NCBI GenBank assembly: GCA_021323865.1
Contig: JAJPKF010000025.1
Coordinates: 1-64,000, forward strand
DNA length: 64,000 bases
Reading direction: 5' to 3'
Source of the DNA: Pseudomonadota bacterium
Lineage (GTDB): Bacteria > Chloroflexota > UBA5177 > JAJPKF01
Positions within the stretch are counted from its first letter, which is position 1. Every line of letters starts with the position of its first letter. Under the pieces are notes generated by a model. It made no database searches, was not told the origin of the DNA, and saw only the letters and a program-made list of their open reading frames with translations. Shown piece by piece: positions 1 to 7,570 of the stretch. Made by a program: the position numbers and the translations under genes.

Positions 1-2
1 GG

Positions 3-161
3 CTAGTGGAGCAGAATCGGTCGACGCAGCGGTATCGACCGGGAGCTCCGGAGGAGGAGCAGCGCCTCATCCGGGCGATGAACGAGCTGGCGGGGAAGCA
101 CCCCCAGCTTCTCGTGGAGTTCGCCCAAGGCAAGCGTACAATCGTCGCTTCTTTCCCTTAG
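3..161 (+). pseudogene. IS3-family transposase (OrfB) N-terminal remnant
   Basis: A reading frame enters from the left edge and stops at TAG 159-161. It contains NRSTQRYRPGAPEEEQRL followed by IRAMNELAGKHPQ. Transposase subunits of the IS3 group carry an RSTQRYRP-like stretch, then a helix ending in a HPRYGYRR-type motif. Here the similarity ends exactly at HPQ and the frame finishes in unrelated residues (LLVEFAQGKRTIVASFP), so the catalytic DDE core is absent. It is best read as a truncated remnant of an insertion sequence, though the true 5' end lies outside the window. No inverted repeats are visible to define element ends. The assignment rests on one short motif. Confidence 0.55.
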
Positions 162-268
162 TCGCTAACTCACGCGTTGTCTCGAGCGCCACAAGTCAGA
201 AGCATCGCGGCGTGGGCACAACCGTACGTCGGAACGCTGTGCCGACATCGCCGGGCGAGGCGTCCGCC

Positions 269-1876
269 TCAGCCGCCCTCCGTAGCCTCCAACGCCGGCG
301 CGGTGAGATCGATGGCAATCTCTTCGGCCCGTGCCTCTCCTCCCGTCATCAGGAGCCCAAGCCGGCCTTCGTCGACGCTGCCCGCGCGGAACACACCCAT
401 GACCTGACCCTCGTAGATCACGGCGATGCGGTCGGCCAGCGCCATCACCTCATCCAGCTCCGCCGAAACCAGGAGGATGGCCACGCCCTGCTCGCGCTTC
501 TCGATGAGGCCCTTGTGCACGAACTCGGCTGCCCCGACGTCCAGACCGCGCGTGGGCTGAGAGGCGATGAGGAGTGATGGGTTCTCGGAGAACTCCCGAG
601 CGAGCACCACCTTCTGCTGATTGCCCCCGCTGAGCGTGCCCACGGGCGCATCGGGTCGTGGCGGCCTGATATCGAACTCCGGGATGAGCTTTCGCGCGTT
701 GGCCATGATCCGGCCCGGGTCGAGCACTCCGCGGCGGGAGAAGGGCGCCGTGTCCTCGACACCGAAGATGAGGTTGTCGGCCACCGAATAGGTCAGGATC
801 AGCCCGCGTTCGCGCCGGTCCTCGGGAATGAAGCTGACGCCCATCCGCCGGATCTGCTTGGGCGTGCGATGGACGAGGGCCCGCCGCTTCCCCTTCCGGT
901 CGCGCAGCAGGATTTCGCCCGAGACCACGGATCGTAGGCCCGTCAACGCCTCGACCAGCTCCGATTGGCCGTTCCCCTCCACACCGGCGATGCCCAGGAT
1001 CTCTCCCGCGTCGACGTGGAAGCTCACGCCTCGGAGCGCCTCCACCCCACGGTCCGACTGGCAGTGCAGGTCCCGAACCTCGAGCACCGTGTCCGCCCCA
1101 CCGACCGTCTGTTTCTCCACACTGGGCATGACGTCACGGCCGATCATGTGGCGCGTGATCTCGACCGGATTGGTCTCTGCCGTGGTCAGATTGGCCACCA
1201 CCTTGCCGAGCCGGAGCACGGTCACCTGATCCGAGATGGCCATCACCTCCTTGAGCTTGTGGGTAATGAAGATGATGGTCTTCCCCTTCTTGGCCAGGTC
1301 GCGGAGGACGACGAACAGCTCCTCGGTTTCCTGCGGAGTCAGAACGGCAGTGGGCTCGTCGAAGATCAGGATCTCGGACTGTCGATAGAGGATCTTGAGG
1401 ATCTCGACGCGCTGCTGCAGTCCCACGGGGAGGTTCTGGACACGGTCGTCGGGGTTGAGCTTGAGCCCGTACTGGTCCGACAACCGCCGCACGACCTCCC
1501 GGGCTCGGCGCTTGTCGAAGAGACCAGAGCTGACGGGCTCGGTGCCCAACACCACGTTCTCGGCCACAGTGAAGACGGGAATGAGCATGAAGTGCTGATG
1601 CACCATGCCGATGCCGGCCCGGATGGCATCGCGGGGACTGTGAAACCGGATGGGCCGGCCGTCACGAAGGATCTCGCCGCCGTCCGGCTGCAGCAAGCCG
1701 GAAAGAACGTTCATGAGGGTGGACTTGCCGGCGCCGTTCTCTCCCACGATGGCCAGAATCTGGCCCGGATAGGCGGCCACGCTGACCCGATCGTTGGCCA
1801 CCAGAGGGCCGAACCGCTTGGTGATCTCGCGAGCGGCGACCGAGGGGGTCGCTGCGGGCGCGGCGGGCCCGGTCAT
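269..1876 (-). CDS. ABC transporter ATPase, nucleoside/BMP type
   Basis: A 535-residue protein with two ABC cassettes in tandem, the usual length for ATPases of sugar/nucleoside importers (RbsA, YufO/NupO type). The first cassette has a Walker A GENGAGKST near residue 47 and a degenerate signature LPVGLQQRVEI. The second has an altered Walker A (GVEGNGQS) and a good signature LSGGNQQKVV. Such asymmetry is normal in this family. It would energise uptake at the inner face of the membrane. The ATG follows the stop codon of the upstream permease directly, so the three genes 4104 to 269 form one transcription unit. The two permeases resemble NupP/NupQ, so a nucleoside or purine-type substrate is likely. 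No BmpA-like binding lipoprotein is present here, so the substrate is inferred. Confidence 0.93.
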   Translation of the reverse strand: MTGPAAPAATPSVAAREITKRFGPLVANDRVSVAAYPGQILAIVGENGAGKSTLMNVLSGLLQPDGGEILRDGRPIRFHSPRDAIRAGIGMVHQHFMLIPVFTVAENVVLGTEPVSSGLFDKRRAREVVRRLSDQYGLKLNPDDRVQNLPVGLQQRVEILKILYRQSEILIFDEPTAVLTPQETEELFVVLRDLAKKGKTIIFITHKLKEVMAISDQVTVLRLGKVVANLTTAETNPVEITRHMIGRDVMPSVEKQTVGGADTVLEVRDLHCQSDRGVEALRGVSFHVDAGEILGIAGVEGNGQSELVEALTGLRSVVSGEILLRDRKGKRRALVHRTPKQIRRMGVSFIPEDRRERGLILTYSVADNLIFGVEDTAPFSRRGVLDPGRIMANARKLIPEFDIRPPRPDAPVGTLSGGNQQKVVLAREFSENPSLLIASQPTRGLDVGAAEFVHKGLIEKREQGVAILLVSAELDEVMALADRIAVIYEGQVMGVFRAGSVDEGRLGLLMTGGEARAEEIAIDLTAPALEATEGG

Positions 1877-2911
1877 CTAGGCACTTTCGGCAGGGTCGTA
1901 GGGTAATCCATCGGCGGCCGGCGGTATGGACCGGCCGATCAGGCCGCCCACGGCGAGGATGGTGATCACATAGGGCAGCATGTTGAGGATGTACACGGAC
2001 ACCTGGTACGAGCCGACCGTTAGCTGGCCGGCCAGGGCGATGGCCAGCGCCTGTCCAAAGCCGAACAGCAGGCAGGCGCCCATGGCGCCGAACGGCGTCC
2101 ACTTGCCCACGATCATGGCCGCCAGGGCGATGAATCCACGGCCGCTGGTCATGTTGTCACTGAAGAGGCCGTGGGGCCCGTTCAGCGCCAGATAGGCGCC
2201 GCCCAGGCCGGACAGGCCGCCCGACAGCGTCACCGCCAGATACCGCAGCCGCTGCACGTTTATGCCGGCCGTATCGGCGGCGCGTGGATGTTCCCCCACA
2301 GAACGGAGGCGGAGCCCGATCCTGGTCCGGAACAGGAAGATGTGCGCCAGCACCACGGACAGAAAGGCGAGGTAGGTGATGGGGTTCTCCTGGAACAGGA
2401 TGGGGCCGAGGGACATGAACTTGATCGAGCTGAGCACCGGCACATTCCAGTTGGGGATACCGGCCAGATTGCCCGGCGTTCCCTGGGAGCCGTAGAGGGT
2501 GTAGTAGAGGTAGCTGGTCAACCCCAGGGCCAGCAGATTGATGGCCATGCCGGTCACCACCTGATTGGCATGGAAGCGGATCGAGGCCCAGGCGTGCAGG
2601 CCGGCGATGAGGCACCCTGCCACGATGCCGCCGACGACTCCCACCAGCGCCGCCTCCCACGGTGCGAGGCCCGCCAGCGATGCCGCCTTGTCGGTCACGT
2701 AGGCGCTGAAGAACGCCGCGACCAGCATCATCCCTTCCATGGCGATGTTGACCACGCCGGAGCGCTCAGAGATGGTACCGCCCATGGCCGCCAGGACGAG
2801 GGGGGTGGCCGACACCAGCGTTGTCTCCCACAGGAGCGGGTTGGAGAGCACGCTGCAGGCCTCGGCGCTGCAGAATGTCCCACCCAGGAAGAGCAGGTGG
2901 AAGGCGATCAT
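1877..2911 (-). CDS. ABC transporter permease, nucleoside type (NupQ/YufQ-like)
   Basis: A 344-residue integral membrane protein with about eight to ten hydrophobic segments. It carries the permease stretch PLVLAAMGGTISERSGVVNI followed by AMEGMM, diagnostic for the BPD_transp_2 (RbsC/NupQ) family. It forms the channel with the 398-residue permease encoded just upstream. Its start ATG overlaps that gene's stop (ATGA, 2908-2911), which indicates translational coupling, and its own stop abuts the ATPase start. The 'SERSGVVNIAMEGMM' variant is typical of purine nucleoside importers rather than ribose importers. Family knowledge gives the role; the exact substrate is not shown by sequence. Confidence 0.92.
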   Translation of the reverse strand: MIAFHLLFLGGTFCSAEACSVLSNPLLWETTLVSATPLVLAAMGGTISERSGVVNIAMEGMMLVAAFFSAYVTDKAASLAGLAPWEAALVGVVGGIVAGCLIAGLHAWASIRFHANQVVTGMAINLLALGLTSYLYYTLYGSQGTPGNLAGIPNWNVPVLSSIKFMSLGPILFQENPITYLAFLSVVLAHIFLFRTRIGLRLRSVGEHPRAADTAGINVQRLRYLAVTLSGGLSGLGGAYLALNGPHGLFSDNMTSGRGFIALAAMIVGKWTPFGAMGACLLFGFGQALAIALAGQLTVGSYQVSVYILNMLPYVITILAVGGLIGRSIPPAADGLPYDPAESA

Positions 2912-4104
2912 ACCGCCGCTCGCTCAGCCGGAACGTCCGCCTCTGGCCGAGCCGTGCGGAACCGCATCACGCTGTATCCGCGATGGCTCAGGAAGCGCAC
3001 CAGCGCCTCCGCTCCCACGAAGAAGATGATCAACCCCTGAATGATGGAGATGATGTGGGTGTCGATGCCGGCGGTCGCCTGCATGTTGATGCCGCCGTGA
3101 TCAAGCGCGCCGAAGAGAATGGCGGCCAGGATCGCGCCGATCGCGCTGTTCTTTCCCAGCAGAGCCACGGCGATGGCGTCGAACCCGAAGGTGAAGTTAT
3201 CGAAGGTGTCCTGGAGCTGGCCCCCCACGCCGCACACGTAGGAGACGCCGGCAAGGCCCGCGAACGCGCCCGAGATGAGCATCGTCAGCAGAATGGTGCG
3301 ATTCACGTTGATTCCCGCGTAGCGAGCGGCCTTGATGTTGAAGCCGGTGGCACGGATGGCGTATCCCAGCGTGGTGCGGAACAGGATGAACCAAAAGATG
3401 ACTCCACAGACGAGCGCCAGCAGAAAGGCGGCGTTCAAGCGGGCGTTGGCGACCAGCCATCCGGGCACGATGACGGGGAAGGTGGCGTTCACACCGCGGG
3501 AGACCGGATTGCCGGCCAGCGGGCCCTCCAGGGGGCCGGGAGTGCCCGTGATGGAATTGATCAACATGTAGTGCATCAGGTTGAGCGCCACGTAGTTGAG
3601 CATCATGGTGGTGATGACCTCGTGGGCGCCCCGATAAGCCTTGAGCAGCCCGGGCACCGCCGCCCAGAGGGCGCCGGCCAAGGTCGCCGCCAGGACGCAG
3701 GCCGGCAGCAGGACCCATCCCGGCCAGGTGAAGGTGATGCCAACCGCCGTGGCGGCCATGGCGCCGGCATAGAGCTGGCCCTCGGCCCCGATGTTGAAGA
3801 GGCCGCCCCGAAACGCGAAGGCGACCGCGAAGGCGGCGAAGATCAGCGGAATCGAGGCGACCAGCGTCTCCTCGACATCGTAGGGCGTACCGAACGCGCC
3901 CACCAGCAGATCCCAGTAGCCGGTCAGGGGAGCGGTAAAGCTCTTGAGGGCGACTCCCATGACGATGCCGCCGATGATGAGGGCCAGCAAAATGGCCATC
4001 AGCGGAACGCCGAGCTGTCCCAGCGCCGTGTACCAGGGCGACCGTCCGGCCTCGGGCAGGGCCGCCGGCGGAGACGGGGACGTGGCCTGAGTGGTATCGA
4101 TCAC
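2908..4104 (-). CDS. ABC transporter permease, nucleoside type (NupP/YufP-like)
   Basis: A 398-residue multi-spanning protein and the first gene of the importer operon. A hydrophobic N-terminal helix (about residues 28-52) is followed by the family motif FRGGLFNIGAEGQLYAGA near residue 98, characteristic of the YufP/NupP branch of BPD_transp_2 permeases. It is longer at the N-terminus than the partner permease, as is usual for this pair. The partner overlaps its stop by 4 bp. Upstream, 4105-4870 contains no gene, so the operon promoter should lie there, reading leftward. I do not see a convincing Shine-Dalgarno sequence, so the start could differ by a few codons. Confidence 0.91.
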   Translation of the reverse strand: MIDTTQATSPSPPAALPEAGRSPWYTALGQLGVPLMAILLALIIGGIVMGVALKSFTAPLTGYWDLLVGAFGTPYDVEETLVASIPLIFAAFAVAFAFRGGLFNIGAEGQLYAGAMAATAVGITFTWPGWVLLPACVLAATLAGALWAAVPGLLKAYRGAHEVITTMMLNYVALNLMHYMLINSITGTPGPLEGPLAGNPVSRGVNATFPVIVPGWLVANARLNAAFLLALVCGVIFWFILFRTTLGYAIRATGFNIKAARYAGINVNRTILLTMLISGAFAGLAGVSYVCGVGGQLQDTFDNFTFGFDAIAVALLGKNSAIGAILAAILFGALDHGGINMQATAGIDTHIISIIQGLIIFFVGAEALVRFLSHRGYSVMRFRTARPEADVPAERAAV

Positions 4105-4870
4105 ACGCGCTCCCGGGTGCGCAGGCTGGGTCTGAATCGACTATATCAAGTGGCCCTCGAGTGGGCGGAGCCGCGGCATACCGGCAGGACCGAGATGGGC
4201 GTCACCGGTGCCGGCCTGGTAGATCGAATCGCTGACAGGGCGTGACTCAACGCGACGCTCTTAGGCCCCGACGAGGCAGGCGGAATAACCCGGCGAGTCG
4301 AGTTGTCCGGCGCGCGCCGGACTTCCCCGCGGGCCGTGCGTCGATGCGGGCTCTTCTGCATCTCCTTGCAGTGCAACCCGGAGAAGTTCATCCGCATGCA
4401 ATCGCGGCCGGCGGACGGCGACAGTCAACCGGTTCCTCGGGCATACCGTAGAGCAGCGTGCCCGCGGCGCCTCCCGGCGCGTGCCGGGACCTTCGTGGGC
4501 GCCGGACTGCTGCATTACGCCCCCGATACGACCGGCGCCACGCTGGGCTTGGGCCCAGCCGACGTCCCGGGTGCTTCACGTGGCGTTCATCATGGTGGCT
4601 TATAATTCGCTTTGTAGGTTGGCTCCAGCCAACGGATTGGACGCGATGTCCCGGCCGGCCGGCACGCCGTCATGTCAGGCGCCGGAAGGCGAGAGCCGTG
4701 AGAGTCTGATCGAGCGGGTACTCTCGAACCTCCCGGGCGCCGCCGGTCCCTGCCGTGATCCCCCGCCTGGACGGCCATGGACGGCGGCTCAAACTCGTGT
4801 CCTAAGCCACACCACCTTTTCGTTCGGCTGCCGCGAGGCGGCCTTGAAGGTCCCCAATTAGGAGGATTCC
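4105..4870. other. 766-nt intergenic region between divergent genes
   Basis: I found no convincing gene here; the open frames are short, overlap on both strands and match no family. The region separates the leftward importer operon from the rightward secreted-protein gene at 4871, so it should carry both promoters. The only clear signal is a perfect TATAAT at 4601-4606, listed separately, which would leave a leader of roughly 260 nt before the 4871 start. Several GC-rich inverted stretches occur between 4650 and 4800, but I could not fit them to a known riboswitch. Confidence 0.5.
4601..4606 (+). promoter_or_regulatory. Candidate -10 element (TATAAT)
   Basis: A perfect TATAAT hexamer in an otherwise GC-rich intergenic region, oriented toward the gene at 4871. 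No good TTGACA partner lies 16-18 nt upstream; the nearest candidate (TTCACG, 4575-4580) would leave a 20-nt spacer. If used, the transcript would have a leader of about 260 nt. Confidence 0.35.
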
Positions 4871-5530
4871 GTGCGTATCAACCGTCGCTTTACGTGGTCT
4901 ATCGCTCCGGTACTCGCCCTCGCCGTCATGTTCAGCTTCTCCTTAGGAGTCGCGGCCCAGGGCCGCGGCCATCATGCCGGACAAGGGCCGTCGGCCGGTG
5001 ACCCGAGCATCATCTTCACCTTCGACGGCAAGCCGGTCGGGAAGCCCATCAGCGGGCCGTCCCAGGCCAACAACTTCGAGGTTTTCTGGAAGGTCGGGCA
5101 CTGCGTCAAGGCCCTCCAGCTGCCACCCGTGGCCGTGGAATGGACGTACCACGGCCTGCTCATCGCGGGCGACCCGCCGCTTTCGCCCTGCCGGGCCAAT
5201 GACGTCAAGATCGTTTGGCGCCCGATCAAGACCGCCGCCGGACTCGACAACGCCGTCGTCGCGGCCTTCTGGACCTACCATCTCAAGGACATCAAGAAGA
5301 TCCGGCTCCCCAACGGTGGGCTCGTCAATTCCTTCGGCGGCCAGCCGCAGACCGCCCCCTACGCCGATGACGCCTGCTTCGAGCTGAGCTACATCAAGAC
5401 GGGCATCGCCAAGGCCATCTGGACCCTCAACGAGAAGCCTCTCGGAAAGCCCATCCCGGTACCTTATGTACCCGGAACAAAGCGGCACGCCAACGACGTC
5501 TGCTGGTACGGGTACGGCTCGCCCGGCTAG
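4871..5530 (+). CDS. Secreted hypothetical protein with internal repeat
   Basis: A 219-residue protein starting at GTG with an ideal GGAGG 5 nt upstream (4861-4865). Residues 1-30 form a Sec signal peptide (RR start, hydrophobic core APVLALAVMFSFSLGVAA, AQ cleavage region). The mature part contains two related segments: FDGKPVGKPISGP near residue 52 and LNEKPLGKPIPVP near residue 190, each near an AND(V) motif and cysteines. Four cysteines suggest two disulfides outside the cell. I do not recognise the family. It stands alone between a long leader and a strong hairpin at 5635. A structural or binding role at the surface is possible, but nothing in the sequence proves it. Confidence 0.8.
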   Translation: MRINRRFTWSIAPVLALAVMFSFSLGVAAQGRGHHAGQGPSAGDPSIIFTFDGKPVGKPISGPSQANNFEVFWKVGHCVKALQLPPVAVEWTYHGLLIAGDPPLSPCRANDVKIVWRPIKTAAGLDNAVVAAFWTYHLKDIKKIRLPNGGLVNSFGGQPQTAPYADDACFELSYIKTGIAKAIWTLNEKPLGKPIPVPYVPGTKRHANDVCWYGYGSPG

Positions 5531-5634
5531 AGCAGGCCGCGCATTCACGGTCGGCCGGCCGGTTCATGCGGCCATGCATTGGCGACATGAGTCGTGCTTA
5601 TAAGTGCGACTGACTTCGAGGCTGGAGAACGGAA

Positions 5635-5663
5635 GGAGGGCTGGCGACGATCGCCAGCCCTCC
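5635..5663. terminator. Perfect 13-bp hairpin between convergent genes
   Basis: GGAGGGCTGGCGA (5635-5647) and its exact complement (5651-5663) are separated by a 3-nt loop. It lies downstream of the 4871-5530 gene and 21 nt beyond the stop of the leftward small gene 5684-5854, so it can serve both directions. There is no T-run on either side, so it may be a stem-only terminator or an RNA end stabiliser. Confidence 0.6.
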
Positions 5664-5683
5664 GACGTCAGCCGGTCTGCTCG

Positions 5684-5854
5684 TTAACCGCGCCTCTCCG
5701 GCCGTCCCGTGTTGCCCTCGCGGCGCTCTGGAGGCATCTGCCCGGGAGGCGGCGGAGAACTGGGCGGCGGGAAGATCTGTCCCTGCTTCGGATGTAGCGG
5801 CCCGACGGGAACATCAGGCCCCCTTCTTTGAGTGCGTGGGTCGTTCCAACGCAT
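5684..5854 (-). CDS. Proline-rich 56-residue microprotein
   Basis: A small frame beginning ATG CGT TGG AAC and ending TAA. The product starts MRWNDPRTQRRGPDVPVG, continues through PLHPKQGQIFPPPSSPPPP, and ends in a charged tail. A GAGGAG sequence lies about 13 nt before the ATG, slightly long for a Shine-Dalgarno. No hydrophobic segment is present, so it would be soluble unless exported by another route. A perfect hairpin follows 21 nt after the stop, as expected for the end of a real gene. The proline-rich, tryptophan-containing composition differs from random GC-rich frames nearby. The family is unknown and expression is unproven. The segment 5855-6096 to its right holds no gene. Confidence 0.42.
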   Translation of the reverse strand: MRWNDPRTQRRGPDVPVGPLHPKQGQIFPPPSSPPPPGQMPPERREGNTGRPERRG

Positions 5855-6096
5855 CGATTTGCCCTTTCTCCTCGGGAGATCAGCGTTCGCGGCGTATTGG
5901 GACCACCCACGAACAGCGCGCCGGCCTCATCGGCCAAGGAGCCCGGACACCCGCCGGTATTTACCAAGTGTTCACCTTCTGTTGACCCGCCGTTTACCGA
6001 AGCGGTCATAGTCTCGGGTGAGTCTCGGCGAAGGGGGGAGCGGCCGCGCTCCCGGCGCCCGGCTCGGCCGAAATCAGCCATCGAGGGAGGAACCCT

Positions 6097-7347
6097 ATGA
6101 GGCAGATCAGTCGTGCCCTGGCGATCCTGGCCGGTGCCATCGTATGCATCGGCCTACCTGCCGCTACCGCTTCCGCCAGCGTATCCATGTCGTCGAACGA
6201 TCACGGGCGGGTGCTCGTCGTCGCTCCGGTGGGCGACACGTCCTGTGGCGAGACCACCCCGTACCACACCATTCAGAGCGCCGTGACGGCGGCATCGGCC
6301 GGCGACGAAGTCTTCGTCTGTCCCGGTGTCTATCCCGAGCACGTGGTCATCGACAATTCGGGACACTCCCGGGACAACCTGGATCTGGAGGGGGCGGACG
6401 TGCGCAACACCTTCGTCCAATTCCCGCCCACTCCCCCGCCGGCCCCCAACATCGACGCGATCCTGCTCGTCAACGGCACTACCGGCGTCGACATTCACAA
6501 CTTCACCGTCAGAGGGCCATGGAATGATGCCGACGCGCTGGGGTGCGCTCAACCGACGCACTACGGCATCTTCGTCGAGGGTGGCGGCTCGGCCGACATC
6601 TACGACAATCACATCACCTTCATTCAGGATGCCAATCAAGCCCTGGGAGGCTGCCAGGACGGCCTCGCCGTACGGATCGGCCGCTACTTCGCCGGACAGT
6701 CGGGCAGCGGTGAAGTAGTGGATAACGTGATCGACAACTACCAGAAGAACGGCGTGACCATCGACGGCAAGGGCACGAGCGCCCTGGTCGCCGACAATGT
6801 CATCCTTGGCGATACGGTCGATCCCAACGGCATCAACCCCATCATCGCCAGGAACGGCGTCCAGTTCGGCCGCAAGGCAACCGGTCGCATCGAGGATAAC
6901 TACATCGCCAAGAACGAGTACGCCGGAGGCGTCGAGGACCCCAACGGCAATGATGCCGCCGGCATCCTGGCGTTCGAGACGACCGGGCTGCGCATTGCCC
7001 GTAACTACCTCACCCAGAACGACATCGCGCTGGACTTCGGCTTCGGACCGGCGGGGACAGAGGAGCCCTGCCTACCGACCGATAGCTGCACCACCCTGCC
7101 GGCCACCACCGACCTGATGATCCAGCAGAACACGGCCCGAGCCAACCGGTTCAACGGCTTCCGGGCGGAAGCGGACGCTCAGGACAATCACCTGGTGGAC
7201 AACAGCGCCTTCGGAACCGCGGCCGGACACGACTGTCGTGACGACTCCACCGGCTCCGGCACGGCCGGTACCGCCAACCAGTGGACCGACGATCACGGCC
7301 AGACCTCCATGCCGCCCGGCATCTGCCGGCCCGATCAGGACGGATAA
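6097..7347 (+). CDS. Secreted right-handed beta-helix protein
   Basis: A 416-residue protein with a strong GGGAGG 9 nt before the ATG and a signal peptide (residues 1-27, ending ATASAS). Residues 50-90 include TPYHTIQSAVTAASAGDEVF and VCPGVYPEHVVID, the opening of pectate-lyase-like/NosD-type parallel beta-helix proteins. After that, repeated strands of the form DIYDNHITF, GEVVDNVIDN, GRIEDNYIAKN and GLRIARNYLTQND build the solenoid. These proteins bind or cleave polysaccharides outside the cell. I see no certain catalytic Asp cluster of polysaccharide lyases, so binding or isomerase activity cannot be separated. It appears monocistronic and ends before a strong hairpin at 7381. Confidence 0.85.
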   Translation: MRQISRALAILAGAIVCIGLPAATASASVSMSSNDHGRVLVVAPVGDTSCGETTPYHTIQSAVTAASAGDEVFVCPGVYPEHVVIDNSGHSRDNLDLEGADVRNTFVQFPPTPPPAPNIDAILLVNGTTGVDIHNFTVRGPWNDADALGCAQPTHYGIFVEGGGSADIYDNHITFIQDANQALGGCQDGLAVRIGRYFAGQSGSGEVVDNVIDNYQKNGVTIDGKGTSALVADNVILGDTVDPNGINPIIARNGVQFGRKATGRIEDNYIAKNEYAGGVEDPNGNDAAGILAFETTGLRIARNYLTQNDIALDFGFGPAGTEEPCLPTDSCTTLPATTDLMIQQNTARANRFNGFRAEADAQDNHLVDNSAFGTAAGHDCRDDSTGSGTAGTANQWTDDHGQTSMPPGICRPDQDG

Positions 7348-7380
7348 GGCTAGGCAGCGAGTACTTCTCAAGGTCTCGTT

Positions 7381-7414
7381 TGAGGGCCTCCGTCCGATGG
7401 GACGGAGGCCCTCA
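7381..7414 (+). terminator. Perfect 15-bp terminator hairpin
   Basis: TGAGGGCCTCCGTCC (7381-7395) pairs exactly with GGACGGAGGCCCTCA (7400-7414) around a GATG loop, 33 nt after the stop of the beta-helix gene. It is followed by CGTTCT, a weak T-rich tail. Position and strength support transcription termination. Confidence 0.75.
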
Positions 7415-7541
7415 CGTTCTGTGGGTGACGGTCAAGCAGAGCGTTCCCGAGCTGGTTCCCGATCTCGAGTCGATCCTCCGAGAGATCGAGCCGGAAGGTT
7501 TCCCGCACCGCTAGGCCGCCACAACCTGCCGAGGGCAGCAG

Positions 7542-7570
7542 TGATGCATGGCTCGTGCGCAAATGCATCA
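7542..7570. repeat. Inverted repeat across the recQ start
   Basis: TGATGCAT (7542-7549) and ATGCATCA (7563-7570) form a perfect 8-bp inverted repeat with a 13-nt spacer, covering the first ATG of the helicase frame. It could be an operator, in which case translation may begin at a later codon. Confidence 0.35.

Noticed and set aside
2821-4245. 474-codon plus-strand frame opposite the ABC permease
   Set aside because: Antisense shadow of a clear permease; rich in Gly/Asp/Gln/His with no domain or ribosome site.
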